NCBI GenBank assembly: GCA_963815965.1
Contig: CAWFIT010000006.1
Coordinates: 1-64,000 of the forward strand
Origin: DASVFB01 sp963815965
GTDB taxonomy: Bacteria; Actinomycetota; Thermoleophilia; Gaiellales; Gaiellaceae
Length of the DNA stretch: 64,000 nucleotides
Direction of reading: 5' to 3'
The position numbers were made by a program, and so were the translations under genes. The notes below the pieces were generated by a model that was given only the letters and a program-made list of their open reading frames with translations, made no database searches and had not been told where the DNA came from. Positions 1-10,173 of this stretch are shown here, piece after piece (the first letter of the stretch is position 1; each line of letters begins with the position of its first letter).

Positions 1-66
1 GCCACGATTGTGTAGCTGCACGCCGCCGTTTAGGCGCGCCGACGCGATGATTGAATGATTGGCGGA

Positions 67-140
67 ATGTCCACTATTGGCTCAAAGCGGACATACTGAG
101 TTGCAGGGCACATGTCCGCTTTTGGGGGTAAAGCGGACAT
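67..140. repeat. Two inverted-repeat units of an AAAGCGGACAT family
   Basis: Two neighbouring palindromic units share the arm AAAGCGGACAT. The second (112-140) has perfect 11-base arms around a 7-base spacer; the first (67-94) has one degenerate arm. From memory, intergenic repeats of this type are common in alphaproteobacteria such as Bradyrhizobium, which would suggest that this end of the contig is not actinobacterial. No gene is visible around them. Confidence 0.6.
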
Positions 141-215
141 TCAGGAAACAGCCCGGTCACAATCGCCACTTTTCGTTGCGTAATTCCGAGACTTTTGCTC
201 ATGCTTTCGCACCTT

Positions 216-258
216 AAGTGTTTCGTTCGGAGGTGCAAGGGCCTTAAACGAAACACTT
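216..258. repeat. 12-bp inverted repeat, 19-base spacer
   Basis: AAGTGTTTCGTT (216-227) is followed after 19 bases by its perfect reverse complement (247-258). The symmetry and spacing could suit a recombinase or regulator binding site. No recombinase gene is visible nearby, so the role is unknown. Confidence 0.5.
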
Positions 259-689
259 ATCAAGTACAGGTGCTGGATATCAGCGGCCTAGTAGGTCGGC
301 TTTTCATGACGCCGGCGCAGCTCGCGTCTCGAGCCGCGGACGCCATTTCGTCCGGCGTACCGATCGGATTACCTATTTGGGAGCAAGCGCACGACGCCGC
401 AATGACGGTTTGCAAAAGCTAACGAGTAGCTATGCGAATAATGCACCTGCGGGTTCCAGAGAAGCGGACGTGACAACTGGCTCGATCAAATTCCGCAACC
501 ACTCCGACAATACTTAGGCCGGCGCCCAGCGACTATTTGCAAACCTGGCCAGTGTCGCGCCGGGTGAACAGCTCGCGTGCGCCAAGCGACGATTCGACGC
601 TCATCGAGCGCGTTGATGCGTGAACTTATCCCATAGCGCCTTAAAGTCCGCGATGGCCTCCTCGCGGCTCGCCGCATAGCCGCGGTCAT
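259..689. other. No recognisable gene
   Basis: Short open frames exist on both strands but none resembles a known protein or has a convincing ribosome binding site. The stretch lies downstream of the terminase remnant. I see nothing further in it. Confidence 0.4.
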
Positions 690-2297
690 TCATCCGCGCA
701 TGTCGGATGCCCGAAGCTTTTTGCTTTGCAGATAGGCGAGGAGGTTGTCGGCGCGAGGATGTTCGGGAAGCATGGTCGTTGTCCTTTTCGGTTCAGAGGA
801 AAACGCGAGGGCGTGTGCCCATGAGGTGGCTGCGTGTGGATGCGTGCGTGAATAGCGGGTCGGTCTGGCGGCGGCGGCGAGCAGGTCGGGCGTGATGATC
901 AGCGGCTTGTGCGCGTCGGCGAGCAGCAACGCACCGCAAACGGCATTGGCCAGATCGTCGTGCTGCCTTTTCGGGTGCGAGATCGTGTCCTTGCCGGTGC
1001 GGCTCGTGGTGCGTTCGAGATTGCACAGCTGCGTGATCAGACGCGGCAGGTTGTACAGCCGAGCCTTGCCGGAGTTGAACAGCGGCAGCGTGTCGCGATA
1101 GGTGTCGGACGTCGTGATCTCGGACACCGCGTACTCGATGCCACGCTCGCGAAATGGCTGGCGGACGAACTCGCCGCCCCAATGATCGCCGACACACCGG
1201 CAAACCCGGTAGGCCTTCATCAGCTTGGCGTACTCATCGACCACGTCAGTGGGTGAAAAAGGCGGCCGCCGCTCGCGCGCCACATCGAGGATACAGTGGC
1301 CGTCCTTGTCGCGATGAGTGATAGCCAACGTCATAGCATCGGCGCCGGAGCCGCCGCTCGGATCCAGATAACCGTGATAGTGCGTGCCCGACATCGGCGA
1401 CAGCTCTTGCCGGCCAGGCTCGACACATCCCTCGATCACTTCACGCGCGACAAAGGCAGCGACGTCAGCGCGAAATTCAGCTGACCATTCGGCACTTGCT
1501 TCGGCAGGATCTTCTGCGAAGGCCTGATCAATGATGCTCTGGTCGAGCGTTGGGTTGAGCGTAAGCGATGGCGCTCGCACCACCAGAATGTCGTCATCGT
1601 CTTCGCCGTAGTGATCACGAAATTTCCGGTAGAGCAGACCGGCTTTGCGATAAGGCGTCGAGATGCCGACCAGCATTGCGTCCGGGGCCAGCGTTGCCAT
1701 TCCGGGCCTGATCGCGGTGTAAACGGCTTCATCTGGCGTGGAGCTTGTGTCGTCACGCCAATAACTGACCTCGTCGAAGATCGCGCACAGGATGGGCCTG
1801 CCGCGGATGCTGCGGAAGCTGTTGGTGGCGATCGAGATGTCGACGCCGTTGTTGAGCTGGAAGCCGCTCGCGGTCTGGCGCGTGACCAGTGAACGCAGCG
1901 AGGGATGTCGTTGAAGTAGCTGGCCGTGTAGCTGTGGACGATCTTGGCCTGGTCTCGATCGCAGGCGAGACAAGCGACCAGGGCACGCTCACCGCGGCGT
2001 AAGCTGTCACGATGACTAAACAGCGCGGCACTGTGAGCGGCGATGACGTGGCGATACTGTCCTTGCCGGCGCGCCTGCCAGCGATGATCCAGAACTCACG
2101 CACACGCTTCCGTGGTGGATCACGCTCGGCGATCGTCCGGAAGAACGCACGTCGGTGTCTGACATTGACAGCGCAAACGCGGCCTTCAGGATCGTGTGCC
2201 AGTTGCTCCAGCTCGATCCCGGAAAGAACGGCTGAAACAGATGCGGGCTGTTCATCGCCGCGACGATACTGATGGGCTTGGGGGTGCGCTTGGTCAT
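690..2297 (-). pseudogene. Phage terminase large subunit, frameshifted
   Basis: ATP-driven phage DNA-packaging motor with a nuclease domain. The longest intact piece (690 to about 1950) has a Walker B-like segment (CAIFDEVSYW), then a nuclease-like part with DPSGGSGADAMTLAI and a late HDDLANAVCGALL motif typical of terminases and Mu-type packaging proteins. The N-terminal part lies in other frames: a start at 2297 (MTKRTPKPISIVAAM), a Walker A-like AGRRAGKDS near 2070, and a linking segment. At least three frameshifts (near 2150, 2040 and 1950) interrupt it. It could be a decayed prophage gene or a sequencing-error casualty; the surrounding frameshift density favours error. An upstream fragment ends with an ATGA overlap at its start. 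Confidence 0.75.
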
Positions 2298-2430
2298 GAC
2301 GTGCCCCGCCTTCTTCTGAAGTGTTCTCGAACATGCGTCAGGTCTTTAGGATCCACCAGCACATGCTCCAGCTTCGGCAATGGTGCTCCACTCGGAAGGC
2401 TGTCGATGTGCGGTCCGTATTGCACCGTGG
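2294..2430 (-). pseudogene. C-terminal fragment of a gene upstream of the terminase
   Basis: About 44 codons read into the terminase start with an ATGA overlap (for example LPKLEHVLVDPKDLTHVREH). The coupling suggests a preceding phage gene such as a small terminase or conserved phage protein, but I do not recognise it. Beyond about 2450 the opposite strand encodes KaiC, so only this tail is present. The cut-off supports an assembly junction here. Confidence 0.4.
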
Positions 2431-2449
2431 ACAGGAAGCTCTTCGGCCA

Positions 2450-3305
2450 GATCGTCAAGTATCGCGGCTCGGCCCACGGCACGAATGAATATCCGTTTCT
2501 GATCGGCGATGATGGCGTGGGCGGTGCTGCCGATCTACGTCGGTGGAGTTGCAGCATCAGGTATCCAACGAGCGCACTCCTCCGGCCTGGCCGCGCCTGG
2601 ACACCATGCTGGGCGGTGAAAGGTCTACTTCCGGGGGCAGCAGCATTCTCGGCTACGGGCACAGCGGGCACCGGCAAGACTTCAGCTGGCGGCCCATTTC
2701 GTCGATGCGGCCTGCCGGCGCGGCGAGCGCTGCCTGTATTTTGCCTTCGAGAATCCCCCCGGCAGATCATGCGCAACATGCGCTCCATTGGCTTGAATTT
2801 GGAGCCGAGGGTGAAGAAAGGCTTGCTGCGCATTGAAGCCGCGCGCCCCACCGCGTTTGGCCTGGAAATGCATTTAGCGTTGATGCATAAGATCATCAAC
2901 GACTTCGATCCCCAGGCGGTCGTGATCGATCCCATGACGAATCTCACGGCGGCGGGTGATCGGCTTGAAGTGAACTCGATGCTCATGGGCCTAGTGGATT
3001 ATTGAAAATCCAGTCTGATCACCTCGCTATTCCTGTACTTAAGCCGTGAAGCCCTGCCTCAGGTCGAAGCCGCTCAAGCGGGAATTTCATCGCTGGCGGA
3101 TACGTGGATTTCTTTGCGAACGTTCGAGCACCAGAGCCGCTTGACGCGCGGCCTGCATATCCTGAAGGCGCGGGGACTGCCGCACGCCGACGATATCCGT
3201 GAGCTGAAAATTACCGATCGGGGGCTAACCCTCAGTGCGGAGAGCACTGCACTATACCCGAACCTGAAATGTCTGCCGCGCGCCCGAATCGCACAGGATA
3301 CGTAG
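2450..3305 (+). pseudogene. kaiC: KaiC C-terminal (CII) domain, truncated and frameshifted
   Basis: KaiC is the RecA-like ATPase and autokinase of the bacterial circadian clock. Read across frameshifts, the sequence gives the inter-domain linker (KYRGSAHGTNEYPFLIG, from about 2453), a second-domain Walker A (GTAGTGKTS, near 2660), FEESPRQIMRNMRSIGLNL, the Walker B-region VVIDPMTNL and the C-terminal RGLHILKARGLPH. The CI domain, normally about 240 residues in front, is absent: the upstream DNA is a phage gene on the other strand. At least four frameshifts lie between 2515 and 3080. It is followed by two kaiB genes, the usual partners. The fold assignment is very secure; truncation by assembly is the likeliest reason for the missing half. 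Confidence 0.9.
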
Positions 3306-3370
3306 GGCAACGGCAAGAAATCGTCATCTGCCAGCCAGCCCAGGCCATTACGCCCTGTCAAGGAAACAGA

Positions 3371-3716
3371 ATGAAACCCACTCCCCGCAAAAAGAGCCCT
3401 ACCGCCGAGCAGACGAAAGACCCGGCGTTCGACTTTGAACTCCGCCTGTATGTGGCGGGCCAGACTCCCAAATCGTTGACGGCCCTGGCCAACCTGCGGC
3501 GCATTTGCGAGAATCACCTGGAAGGCCGTTATCAGATTGAAGTCATTGACCTGCTGGAGAAGCCCCAGCCTGGCGCGTGGCGATCAAATTCTGGCCATCC
3601 CACGCTGGTCCGCAGATTTACCGAAGCCGATCAAGAAGATTATTGGTGATTTGTCGAATACTGAACGCGTGCTGGTGGGGCTGGATATCCGCTCCACCGA
3701 AAGAAAGACTGAATAA
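3371..3716 (+). CDS. kaiB: KaiB-like clock protein, first copy
   Basis: Thioredoxin-fold partner of KaiC. The N-terminal part is intact with FELRLYVAGQTPKSLTALAN, ICENHLEGRYQIEVIDLLEKP; a frameshift near 3570 is followed by the expected ending IPTLVRRLPKPIKKIIGDLS and a TAA at 3714. Before the KaiB core there is a charged extension of about 20 residues. The start at 3371 is preceded by AAGGAAA. It lies 65 bases after the KaiC remnant and 4 bases before a second kaiB, a kaiC-kaiB-kaiB arrangement known outside cyanobacteria. The product is recognisable; the frameshift is probably a read error. Confidence 0.85.
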
Positions 3717-3719
3717 AGC

Positions 3720-4005
3720 ATGTCTAAAAGAAACTGCCCATTCCGCGAAAGAATATCGATTGAGGTTATTCGTGGCCGGTGCCACTTCGCGCTCCATGTT
3801 CGCCATTCAGAACGTGCGGCAAGCTGTGCGAAGAGCAGTTGGCCGGTCGTTATCAGTTAGACATTATCGACGTCTACCAGGAGCCCGCCCAGGCGCGGGC
3901 CGAGCAGATGTGGCCACGCCCACGCTGGTGAAACAGGCGCCGCTGCCCATGCGCCGCTTCATCGGCGATTTATCCAACACGGCGCGGATCATGATCGGGT
4001 TCTGA
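3720..4005 (+). CDS. kaiB: KaiB-like clock protein, second copy
   Basis: A diverged tandem paralogue of the preceding kaiB. It shows YRLRLFVAGATSRSMFAIQN, then in another frame the GRYQLDIIDVYQEP region, then ATPTLVKQAPLPMRRFIGDL and a stop at 4005. At least two frameshifts (near 3740 and 3820-3900) break the reading. The start at 3720 follows the previous stop by only 4 bases, so the genes are probably cotranscribed. Two unlike KaiB proteins beside one KaiC suggest specialised partners, for example one for KaiC and one for a sensor protein; that is inference. Confidence 0.82.
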
Positions 4006-4075
4006 TCAGCCTGGCCGTGATCGATCTTTCTACTGTTCGCGACGTCATGGGACATCAACTGTAGGGAGTGTGGGC

Positions 4076-5832
4076 ATGGGTAAAATTGCGGTAAAGCCTC
4101 GGCGTGATCTGGAACTGGAAATTCAAGAACTGCAGGAGCGGCTGGCCGAAGCCGAAGAAACGCTGCGCGCCATTCAGCAGGGCGAGGTTGACCGCTGCTG
4201 GTCAAGACGCCGGCGGCGAAAAGATCTTCACGCTGGAAGGCGCGGATTATCCTTACCGGCTTCTGATTCAAGAGATGAGTGAAGGCGCGGTCACCGTCGA
4301 GCGCGACGGCACCATCCTGTATTGCAACCAGCGCTTCGCGCAGGACTGCTGAACCGGCCCATCGAGCAAGTCTTTGGCGCCTCGCTCGCCAATTTCGTCA
4401 GCCCGCCCGAGCGGCCGGTCCTCGACGCCTTGCTGCGGCAGGCCGGCAAAGGCGAGATTACGCTGCAAACGGCGGACGGCACTCCCGGTGCCCGTGCACG
4501 TTTCAGCGGCCGCCATGCAGATCAACGACTTGCAAGCCTTGAGCCTGCTGGTCACCGACCTGACGGACCAACAACGCCAGCAGGATTTGATCGCCGCGGA
4601 GCGGTTGGCCCGCTCGATCCTGGATCATGCCGCCGAGGGCATCATCGTCTGCGACGTAAACGGCCAGGTCATTCGGGCCAACCAGGCCGCCCGCTCGCTG
4701 AGTGCTGCCAATCCGCTCTGGCAGCCGTTCGATCAGGCTTATCCACTGCACCAGTTCGGCCACAAGCGCCAGTTGGAACCCGTGGCCTTATCCAGTATTT
4801 TGAACGGCGAGGTCGTGCGCAGCCGCGAAGTCAATCTGAAGCAGCCCGGCGGCTCGTTCCGCACCTTCCTACTCAGTGCCGCGCCGCTGTTCAATGCGCC
4901 GCCCTGGGGCCGCCCCAGGGCGGCGCGGACGGCCACGCGATCGGCTATGTCGTGGCGCTGACCGATGTTTCGGAACGCCAGCAAATTGAGCAGGCTCTGC
5001 GCATTAGTGAAGACCGTTTCCGCATCGCCTTGCAGAATTCGCCCGTCACCGTCGTATAACCAGGATCGCGAGCTGCGCTACACCTGGGTCTATCCCGCCG
5101 ACCAAAATATTGTTCTGGGCAGGACCGATGCGGAATGCTGAACAGCAGCGAGGCGGCGCTCATCACCGGCTGGAAGCGTTTTGTGTTGAAGACCGGCCAA
5201 TCGGTGCGCAGTGAGGTTGAGACTGACGCAGCGCGGCGAGACGCGCTACTACGACCTGCTCATTGAGCCGCTGGTATGATGAGCACGGCCAGATTACGGG
5301 CGTCACTTGTGCCACCATCGATATTACCAGCCGCCGGCTGGCTGAAGAGGCGCGCCTGCAAAGTGAAGAACGCTTCCGCCAGCTGTTCGAATTCTCACCG
5401 GTGGCCCTGTGCGAATTCGATTGCTCGGAAGCGCTGGATCAAATTCAAGACTGGCGGTTGTCCGGCGTGCAGGACCTCCGCCAGTACCTGATTGAGAACG
5501 AGCAGGCCGCCCTGCAGTGCGCGCGCCTGACTCACGTGCTGGACGTCAATCAGGCGGCGCTGGAACTCTATGCCGCGCACGACAAGGCCGAGTTCGCAGT
5601 GCAGCAGATTGCCGCGCGCTTGCTGTCCTTGACGGTGCTGTGTGAACTGCTCGTCCGGCTGGTGGATAACGGGCCTGCAGTACGAATGCGAAACTACCGT
5701 GCGCACCTTTCAGGGTGTCGATAAGCTCGTCATGCTGCGCGCCTATTTCATTCCCGATCACGCCCAGCGGCTGGCGCGCGTGCTGCTATCCCTGGTGGAT
5801 GTGACGGGGCGCCAGTCTCGGCCCGGAATTTG
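4076..5832 (+). pseudogene. Multi-PAS sensor protein of the kai cluster, frameshifted
   Basis: A signalling protein with an N-terminal coiled coil (DLELEIQELQERLAEAEETL) and a short motif seen at the start of kai-linked PAS kinases (AIQQGEVDALLV when the frame is corrected near 4190). At least three PAS domains follow: RLLIQEMSEGAVTVERDGTI (near 4260), ILDHAAEGIIVCDVNGQVI (near 4620) and RFRQLFEFSPVALCEFD (near 5370), with PAC-like linkers (GVTCATIDITSRRLAEE). Frame corrections are needed near 4190, 4345, 4490, 4910, 5060, 5225 and 5270. No HisKA or HATPase domain appears before the terminator at 5895, so as read it is a PAS-only protein. It lies 70 bases after kaiB and probably reports to or from the clock proteins. 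Confidence 0.75.
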
Positions 5833-5894
5833 ATCGTGGGCACTCCACGGGAACCACCTGCGTGCTGATCCCCGGGCTGAATTACGCGGCGCAT

Positions 5895-5931
5895 ACACGG
5901 CCTGTCATCTCAGCCAGACGACAGGCCGTGT
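5895..5931. terminator. Bidirectional terminator between convergent sensor genes
   Basis: A perfect 12-base stem (ACACGGCCTGTC, 5895-5906; reverse complement 5920-5931) with a 13-base loop sits between the ends of the PAS gene (+) and the histidine kinase gene (-). It can serve both strands. Confidence 0.7.
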
Positions 5932-5951
5932 GCGATCAGATGGGTTATGGG

Positions 5952-7743
5952 TTAGTTCGTTGAATCCAGCGGCAGCGTAAACGACAGGGTGGTGCCGGGG
6001 CCGTTGTGATCGTCCACCCAGATACGCCCGCCATGCGCCTCGATCAGGCCGCGGCAGATAGCCAGTCCCAGACCCGCTCCGGTGGAATCACTGCGCTCGC
6101 GCTGCAGACTGTTGGAACGCTTCAAAGACGCGGCCGCGCGACTCCGGCGGAATGCCCACGCCTTCATCGCTGACGCTCACGATCACTTCGCGCGTATTGT
6201 GCGGCTTGATGGTCAGCGTAATGCGTGTCCACGGCGGCGAATACTTGGCGGCATTACTCACCAGGTTGGTGATGACCTGGGTGATGCGCATGCTGTCAAC
6301 CCGGACCGGCGGCAGGTTGGACGGCAGGTTGACCAGCAACTGGTGCTGTGTGGTTAAGGCCTGCAGCTGCGCCTGCGCCGTAGACAGGATCTGGTCCCAC
6401 TGTTCCAGCCGCGGTGTGATGCGCATGGTGCCGGCTTCCAGCCGCGACATATCGAGCAGCTGCTCGATCAGTTCGGCCAGCTTGTCGGCTTCAGAATTGA
6501 TCGTGGCAATGAACTCGCGCTGGCTGGCAGGCTGCCAGACCACGTCATTGGCCAGCAGGGTGCTGGCAAAGCCTTTGATCGACGCCAGCGGCATACGCAC
6601 TCGTGCGAGATCATGGCCAGGAACTTCAACTTCAGGTTGTTGGCCCGCTCCGCTTCGCGCCGGGCGTGCGCTTCATTTTCCAGCAGTTGGAAGTTATAGA
6701 TGGCCATCGCGGCTTCGTCCACCAGGCCGCGCAGATGCAGAATATCCTCGCTGCTCATCATCTCCACAAAGCGGAAGTGCAGCGAGAGCATGCCATACCA
6801 CTCACCCCCGGCCACCAGCGGGAACAAAATGCTGCTGGCGGTGCGCAGGCTGAGCAGGCGCTGCCGCATGGAGTCGGAGACGCGCGGGTCTTTGCGCAGG
6901 TCGTTGATGAACAACACTTCACTGCTCGAGAAAGGCGGCACTACGCCGTAGTCCTCCAGCGACATATGCTGCCCCACATAGAGCTGCGTATCCGGATCGC
7001 GATTCCACGCCGTGAGGATGGTGCAGCCTCCGGGGGGATTGTCGGCATTCTGCCAGAGCGCATCGAAGATGGCTACCGAGGCGCGCGTGGTGTATTTCAA
7101 GTAACTGCTGGACAGCAGCACTTGCAGCACTTCGTCCGGCGAGCGAACCAGGCTGATGTGCTGGCTCAAAGTATAGAGTTCGTGCGTCTTCTGCAGTGTC
7201 AGGCGCAGCGCCTTCTCGGCCTGTTTGCGATCGACGATCTCGCGCTGCAAGTCATAGTTGATGCGTTCCAGCTGCTGGGTGCGTTCCAGCACGCGCCCTT
7301 CCAGGTCAGCGTTTCAGCTGCCGGACTTCTTCTTCAACCTGCCGGCGTTCTTTGATCTCCGCGTTCAGGCGGACGTTGGCCGTTTGCAGTTCCGTGGTGC
7401 GCTGCAAGACCCGCTGCTCCAGTTCCACGTTCAAGCGTTGAGCTTCGTCATACAGGCGCGCATTGTCCAGCGCCAGCGCCGCGCGCCGGGCCAGTTCCTC
7501 GGCCAGATCAAGGTCGGCGCGAGTGTAATGGTGGGCGGATTCAGCCCACGCAAACGTCATGACGCCCAGCGTCCGCCCGCGCGCGGTCAGCGGCACCACC
7601 ATCGTGGAATGCGGATCCAACTGCTGAATAACCTCCAGCAATTCTGGGTCCGTCACAGCGGCGATCATTTCGGGAGTAATATACGGGACGAATTGAGACT
7701 TGCCGGTACGCGCGACTTCATAACTGCCGGAAGTCGCTTTCGG
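5952..7743 (-). pseudogene. GAF-domain sensor histidine kinase, frameshifted
   Basis: Read from about 7743 downward: a GAF domain (SQFVPYITPEMIAAVTDPEL; MVVPLTARGRTLGVMTFAW), a long coiled coil, a second GAF domain (HELYTLSQHISLVRSPDEVL to LLENEAHARREAE), a HisKA domain with the H box FLAMISHE followed by MPLASIKGFASTL, and an HATPase domain with N box (ITNLVSNAAKYSPP), G1 (DEGVGIPP) and G2 (GAGLGLAICRGLIEAHGG). Frameshifts occur near 7300, 6600 and 6105. The start is not visible: the sequence enters an inverted repeat at 7744. The cognate regulator is not present. It converges on the clock cluster, so it may be the output kinase missing from the PAS protein, but that is speculative. Confidence 0.85.
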
Positions 7744-7846
7744 ATCCGGAATTGCTGGAGGTTATTCACCAGTTCAATCACATTCCTCGATGGTGGTGCC
7801 CTTGACCGCACGCGGGCGGACGCTGGGCGTCATGACATTTGCGTGG
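7547..7846. repeat. Imperfect inverted repeat (about 100-bp arms) at a probable chimeric junction
   Basis: The minus-strand GAF coding segment at 7547-7650 recurs on the plus strand at 7744-7846, about 90 percent alike by eye, with about 93 bases between the arms. Both arms encode DPELLEVI and MVVPLTARGRTLGVMTFAW. The plus arm ends abruptly and runs on in frame into an adenylate cyclase of quite different origin. A template switch or misjoin explains this best. Confidence 0.75.
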
Positions 7847-8691
7847 GTCGGCGCCTTCGTCGCCGTCGTCGGGCTCTCGGTCGCACTCGATCCACTTCTC
7901 CCCCAGCGGGCCGAGGTTACGCACGGGATCGAAATCGCACTGTTCGCGGTCAACATCCTCGGCGTCACCGGAACCTCCTATGTCCTGCTCCAATACTTCG
8001 TCCGTGAGCGGGACCTGGCGTCGGCGATCATCGCCGCGGAGCGCGAGCGCTCCGATCGGCTCCTCCTCAACGTCCTGCCAGAGCCGATTGCGGAGCGCCT
8101 CAAGTCCGGCGAGTCCCAGATCGCGGACCGGGTGGGTGAGGCCGGGGTCCTGTTCGCCGACCTCGTCCAGTTCACGGCGCTGTCCGAGACACTCGTGCCG
8201 GAGGCGCTCGTGCGCCTACTCGACGACGTCTTCACACTCTTCGACGGCCTCGTCGCCGAACACCGCCTCGAGAAGATCAAAACGATCGGCGACGCATACA
8301 TGGTCGCCTCAGGGCTGCTCGGCAACAGCAGCGATCACGCCGAGCACCTGGCGAAGACCGCACTCGAGATGCAGGAGGCAATCGGCAGGCGCCCGCTCCA
8401 GCTACGGATCGGAATCGACATCGGGCCGGTCGTAGCCGGTGTGATCGGACGACGACGATTCATCTACGACCTGTGGGAGACACGGTCAACACGGCCAGTC
8501 GAATGGAGTCGCACGGCCTCCCCGGCACCATCCAGGTCACCGAGCGCGCGTATCGTCGCCTCGCATCAACCTTCGCATTCAGGGAGCGCGGCATCGTCGA
8601 GGTCAAGGGAAAGGGCCCGATACGGACATACCTCCTCGTCGGCACCCAGACGAACGCCACGAGCGAGGCGGCCCGCGCGCAGCAGGGATGA
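7846..8691 (+). CDS. Class III adenylate/guanylate cyclase, 5' end replaced
   Basis: Makes cAMP or cGMP from the nucleoside triphosphate. Two hydrophobic segments (AFVAVVGLSVALDPLL; IALFAVNILGVTGTSYVLLQ) precede a catalytic domain: LLLNVLPEPIAERLK linker, metal-binding FADLVQFTAL, KIKTIGDAYMVASG, RIGIDIGPVVAGVIG and YDLWGDTVNTASRME. One frameshift near 8470 splits the last motif. The true N-terminus is missing because the upstream DNA is the inverted repeat, so the apparent start at 7790 belongs to another gene. Base composition shifts to GC-rich here and stays so. It resembles actinobacterial cyclases with six-helix membrane anchors. Confidence 0.88.
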
Positions 8692-8853
8692 CGGTCATGC
8701 AGGCCGCTGGCCTAGCATCACGAACGCCGTCTACTCCTGACGAAGGGCGAAGCAGCGCGTAATTCGGTTCCTCGAGAACACATCCGAAGGTCTGGGGGAC
8801 AGTGCGACGTCCGTCGGACGAATAGAAGATCCTCGCCTGCGCGAGTGATGCTC

Positions 8854-9064
8854 TCACCTGAGACCGTCAGTCGGAACGGACTCCACCTTCCACAAGGCGT
8901 TGTAGATGCCCACGTCGTCGGGCACACCGACGATCCCGACGATGCGGAAGCGCCGGCCGTCGCCGGTCGTGAACTCGTCGCCGACGGACCAGTTCGGGAC
9001 GATCGTCTCGAACTCGCCGAGCTCGTCCCACGTCCGAGTAGAGGCGGAAGCGGAAGCCGGACAT
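8854..9064 (-). CDS. Small protein of a dispersed family (copy A)
   Basis: About 70 residues beginning MSGFRFRLYSD, with GEFETIVPNWSVGDEFTTGD, RFRIVGIVGVPDD and ALWKVESV. One frameshift near 9034 breaks the reading. Other copies in this window share the pattern F-x-F-x-L, T-x-VPNW-x2-GD, R-x-V-x-I and a terminal VE-x-V: a full one at 14824-15023 and 5' fragments at 10174-10249 and 16398-16476. Function unknown; the compact beta-rich pattern suggests a small single-domain fold. Confidence 0.5.
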
Positions 9065-9325
9065 GCCAAGCGTCTAGAACTCTTACCCGCCGACTTCCTG
9101 GGTTCAGCCGTGAGCCAGCGGGAACCCGCTTGTACGTCGTGCGTACGCGGACGCCCGTCTTTAGCGCTTCCTTATTTGCTTCCGTGGCTCGCGCAAGAGG
9201 AGCTTGCGAGCGCGAGCGAGCGGAAAGCGGCTGTCTAGCACCTTGCTAACGCTGCTTTAACGCCTCGGCCCATCTTCGGGCAACGGAACCGCACCCGGCG
9301 GTCGGAAGTTCGAGGAGGGGCTCGG

Positions 9326-10115
9326 ATGCCAAGCACGGCGCACACAGCGGCGCGGCTCGCGCTCGCTTCGTTGACGATCGCAGCAGCGCTACTGTGCGCG
9401 TTTCCGATCTCGCCGCCGGGCCGCGAAACCTCGCCAGAGGCGTTGTTCGCGGGCGCGGTCCCGAGCGGCCACGGCCGTCCGTTCGAGCTGCCGACTGTGC
9501 GGCCGTTTGTCGCAGCTGCTAAAGGCGCGCGCGGACAAGGGCGCCGCGGTCTTCCATGAGCAAAAGCAGCTGCTGGAGATTCCGCGCGAGCAACTCGCGG
9601 ACGCCACGCGTGCGGCCGCCGACTACGTTTGGGCGTTCATGCCGTTCCCGGGCCCGCGCCCGCCGCTCTCGCTCGAGGCCGGCGACTATTTGCAGGCGAC
9701 TACCTGGTTCAGGACGAGGCGGCGGCAGTTCCGACCCGGACACCGCCCGGTTGTGATCAACCGGAGCTTCGCGGAGCAGCTGCTCGCCGGCAAGCCGGAC
9801 GCGCTGCACAGCCTGATCCACGAGTGGGCGCACGCCTTCCAGAGCGCCGCCACGCACTACAAGCTGTTGGCGACCGGGCCCGACCCGGGCACGGCGATTC
9901 ACCTCGCCGAAGGGGCAGCGGACGCCTTCGCCGATCTCGTGGCGCCGCTCGTCTACCGGCGAGCCGGGATCGCCTACCGGGCAGGTGACTACCACGGCTA
10001 CCCGCTCGGCTGGGTTACGGCAGCGCGCGCGAAAGGCAAAGACTGGATCGCCAGAGAACAGTTCGCGGAGCTGGTGCGCCCACCCCTTCGTTTCGTCCAG
10101 GCGCTTGCCGAGTAG
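9326..10115 (+). CDS. Secreted or anchored putative zinc metallopeptidase, frameshifted
   Basis: A hydrophobic N-terminal signal (LALASLTIAAALLCAFPI) precedes a region joined by one frameshift near 9510 to a 200-residue part that carries LIHEWAHAFQ, the HExxH zinc-binding motif. About 35 residues later LAEGAADAFADLVAPL could supply the third, glutamate ligand. A GAGGAGGGG ribosome site sits upstream of 9326. The start, signal and HExxH are seen directly; protease activity is inferred from the motif only, and no known peptidase family is recognised. Confidence 0.5.
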
Positions 10116-10173
10116 GCTCCTTCGTTCCCACTTCCTGAAGCCTGCGAAGGCGCGAGCGCGGCCGCCCGTGGAC

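Noticed and set aside
2294..2986. 230-codon minus-strand open frame over KaiC
   Set aside because: Most of it is antisense to KaiC motifs; only the last 44 codons may be a real phage-gene tail.
5952..7743. Histidine kinase considered as part of an actinobacterial two-component pair with the regulator at 12929
   Set aside because: Different base composition, a probable chimeric junction between them and a 5-kb gap make the pairing unsupported.
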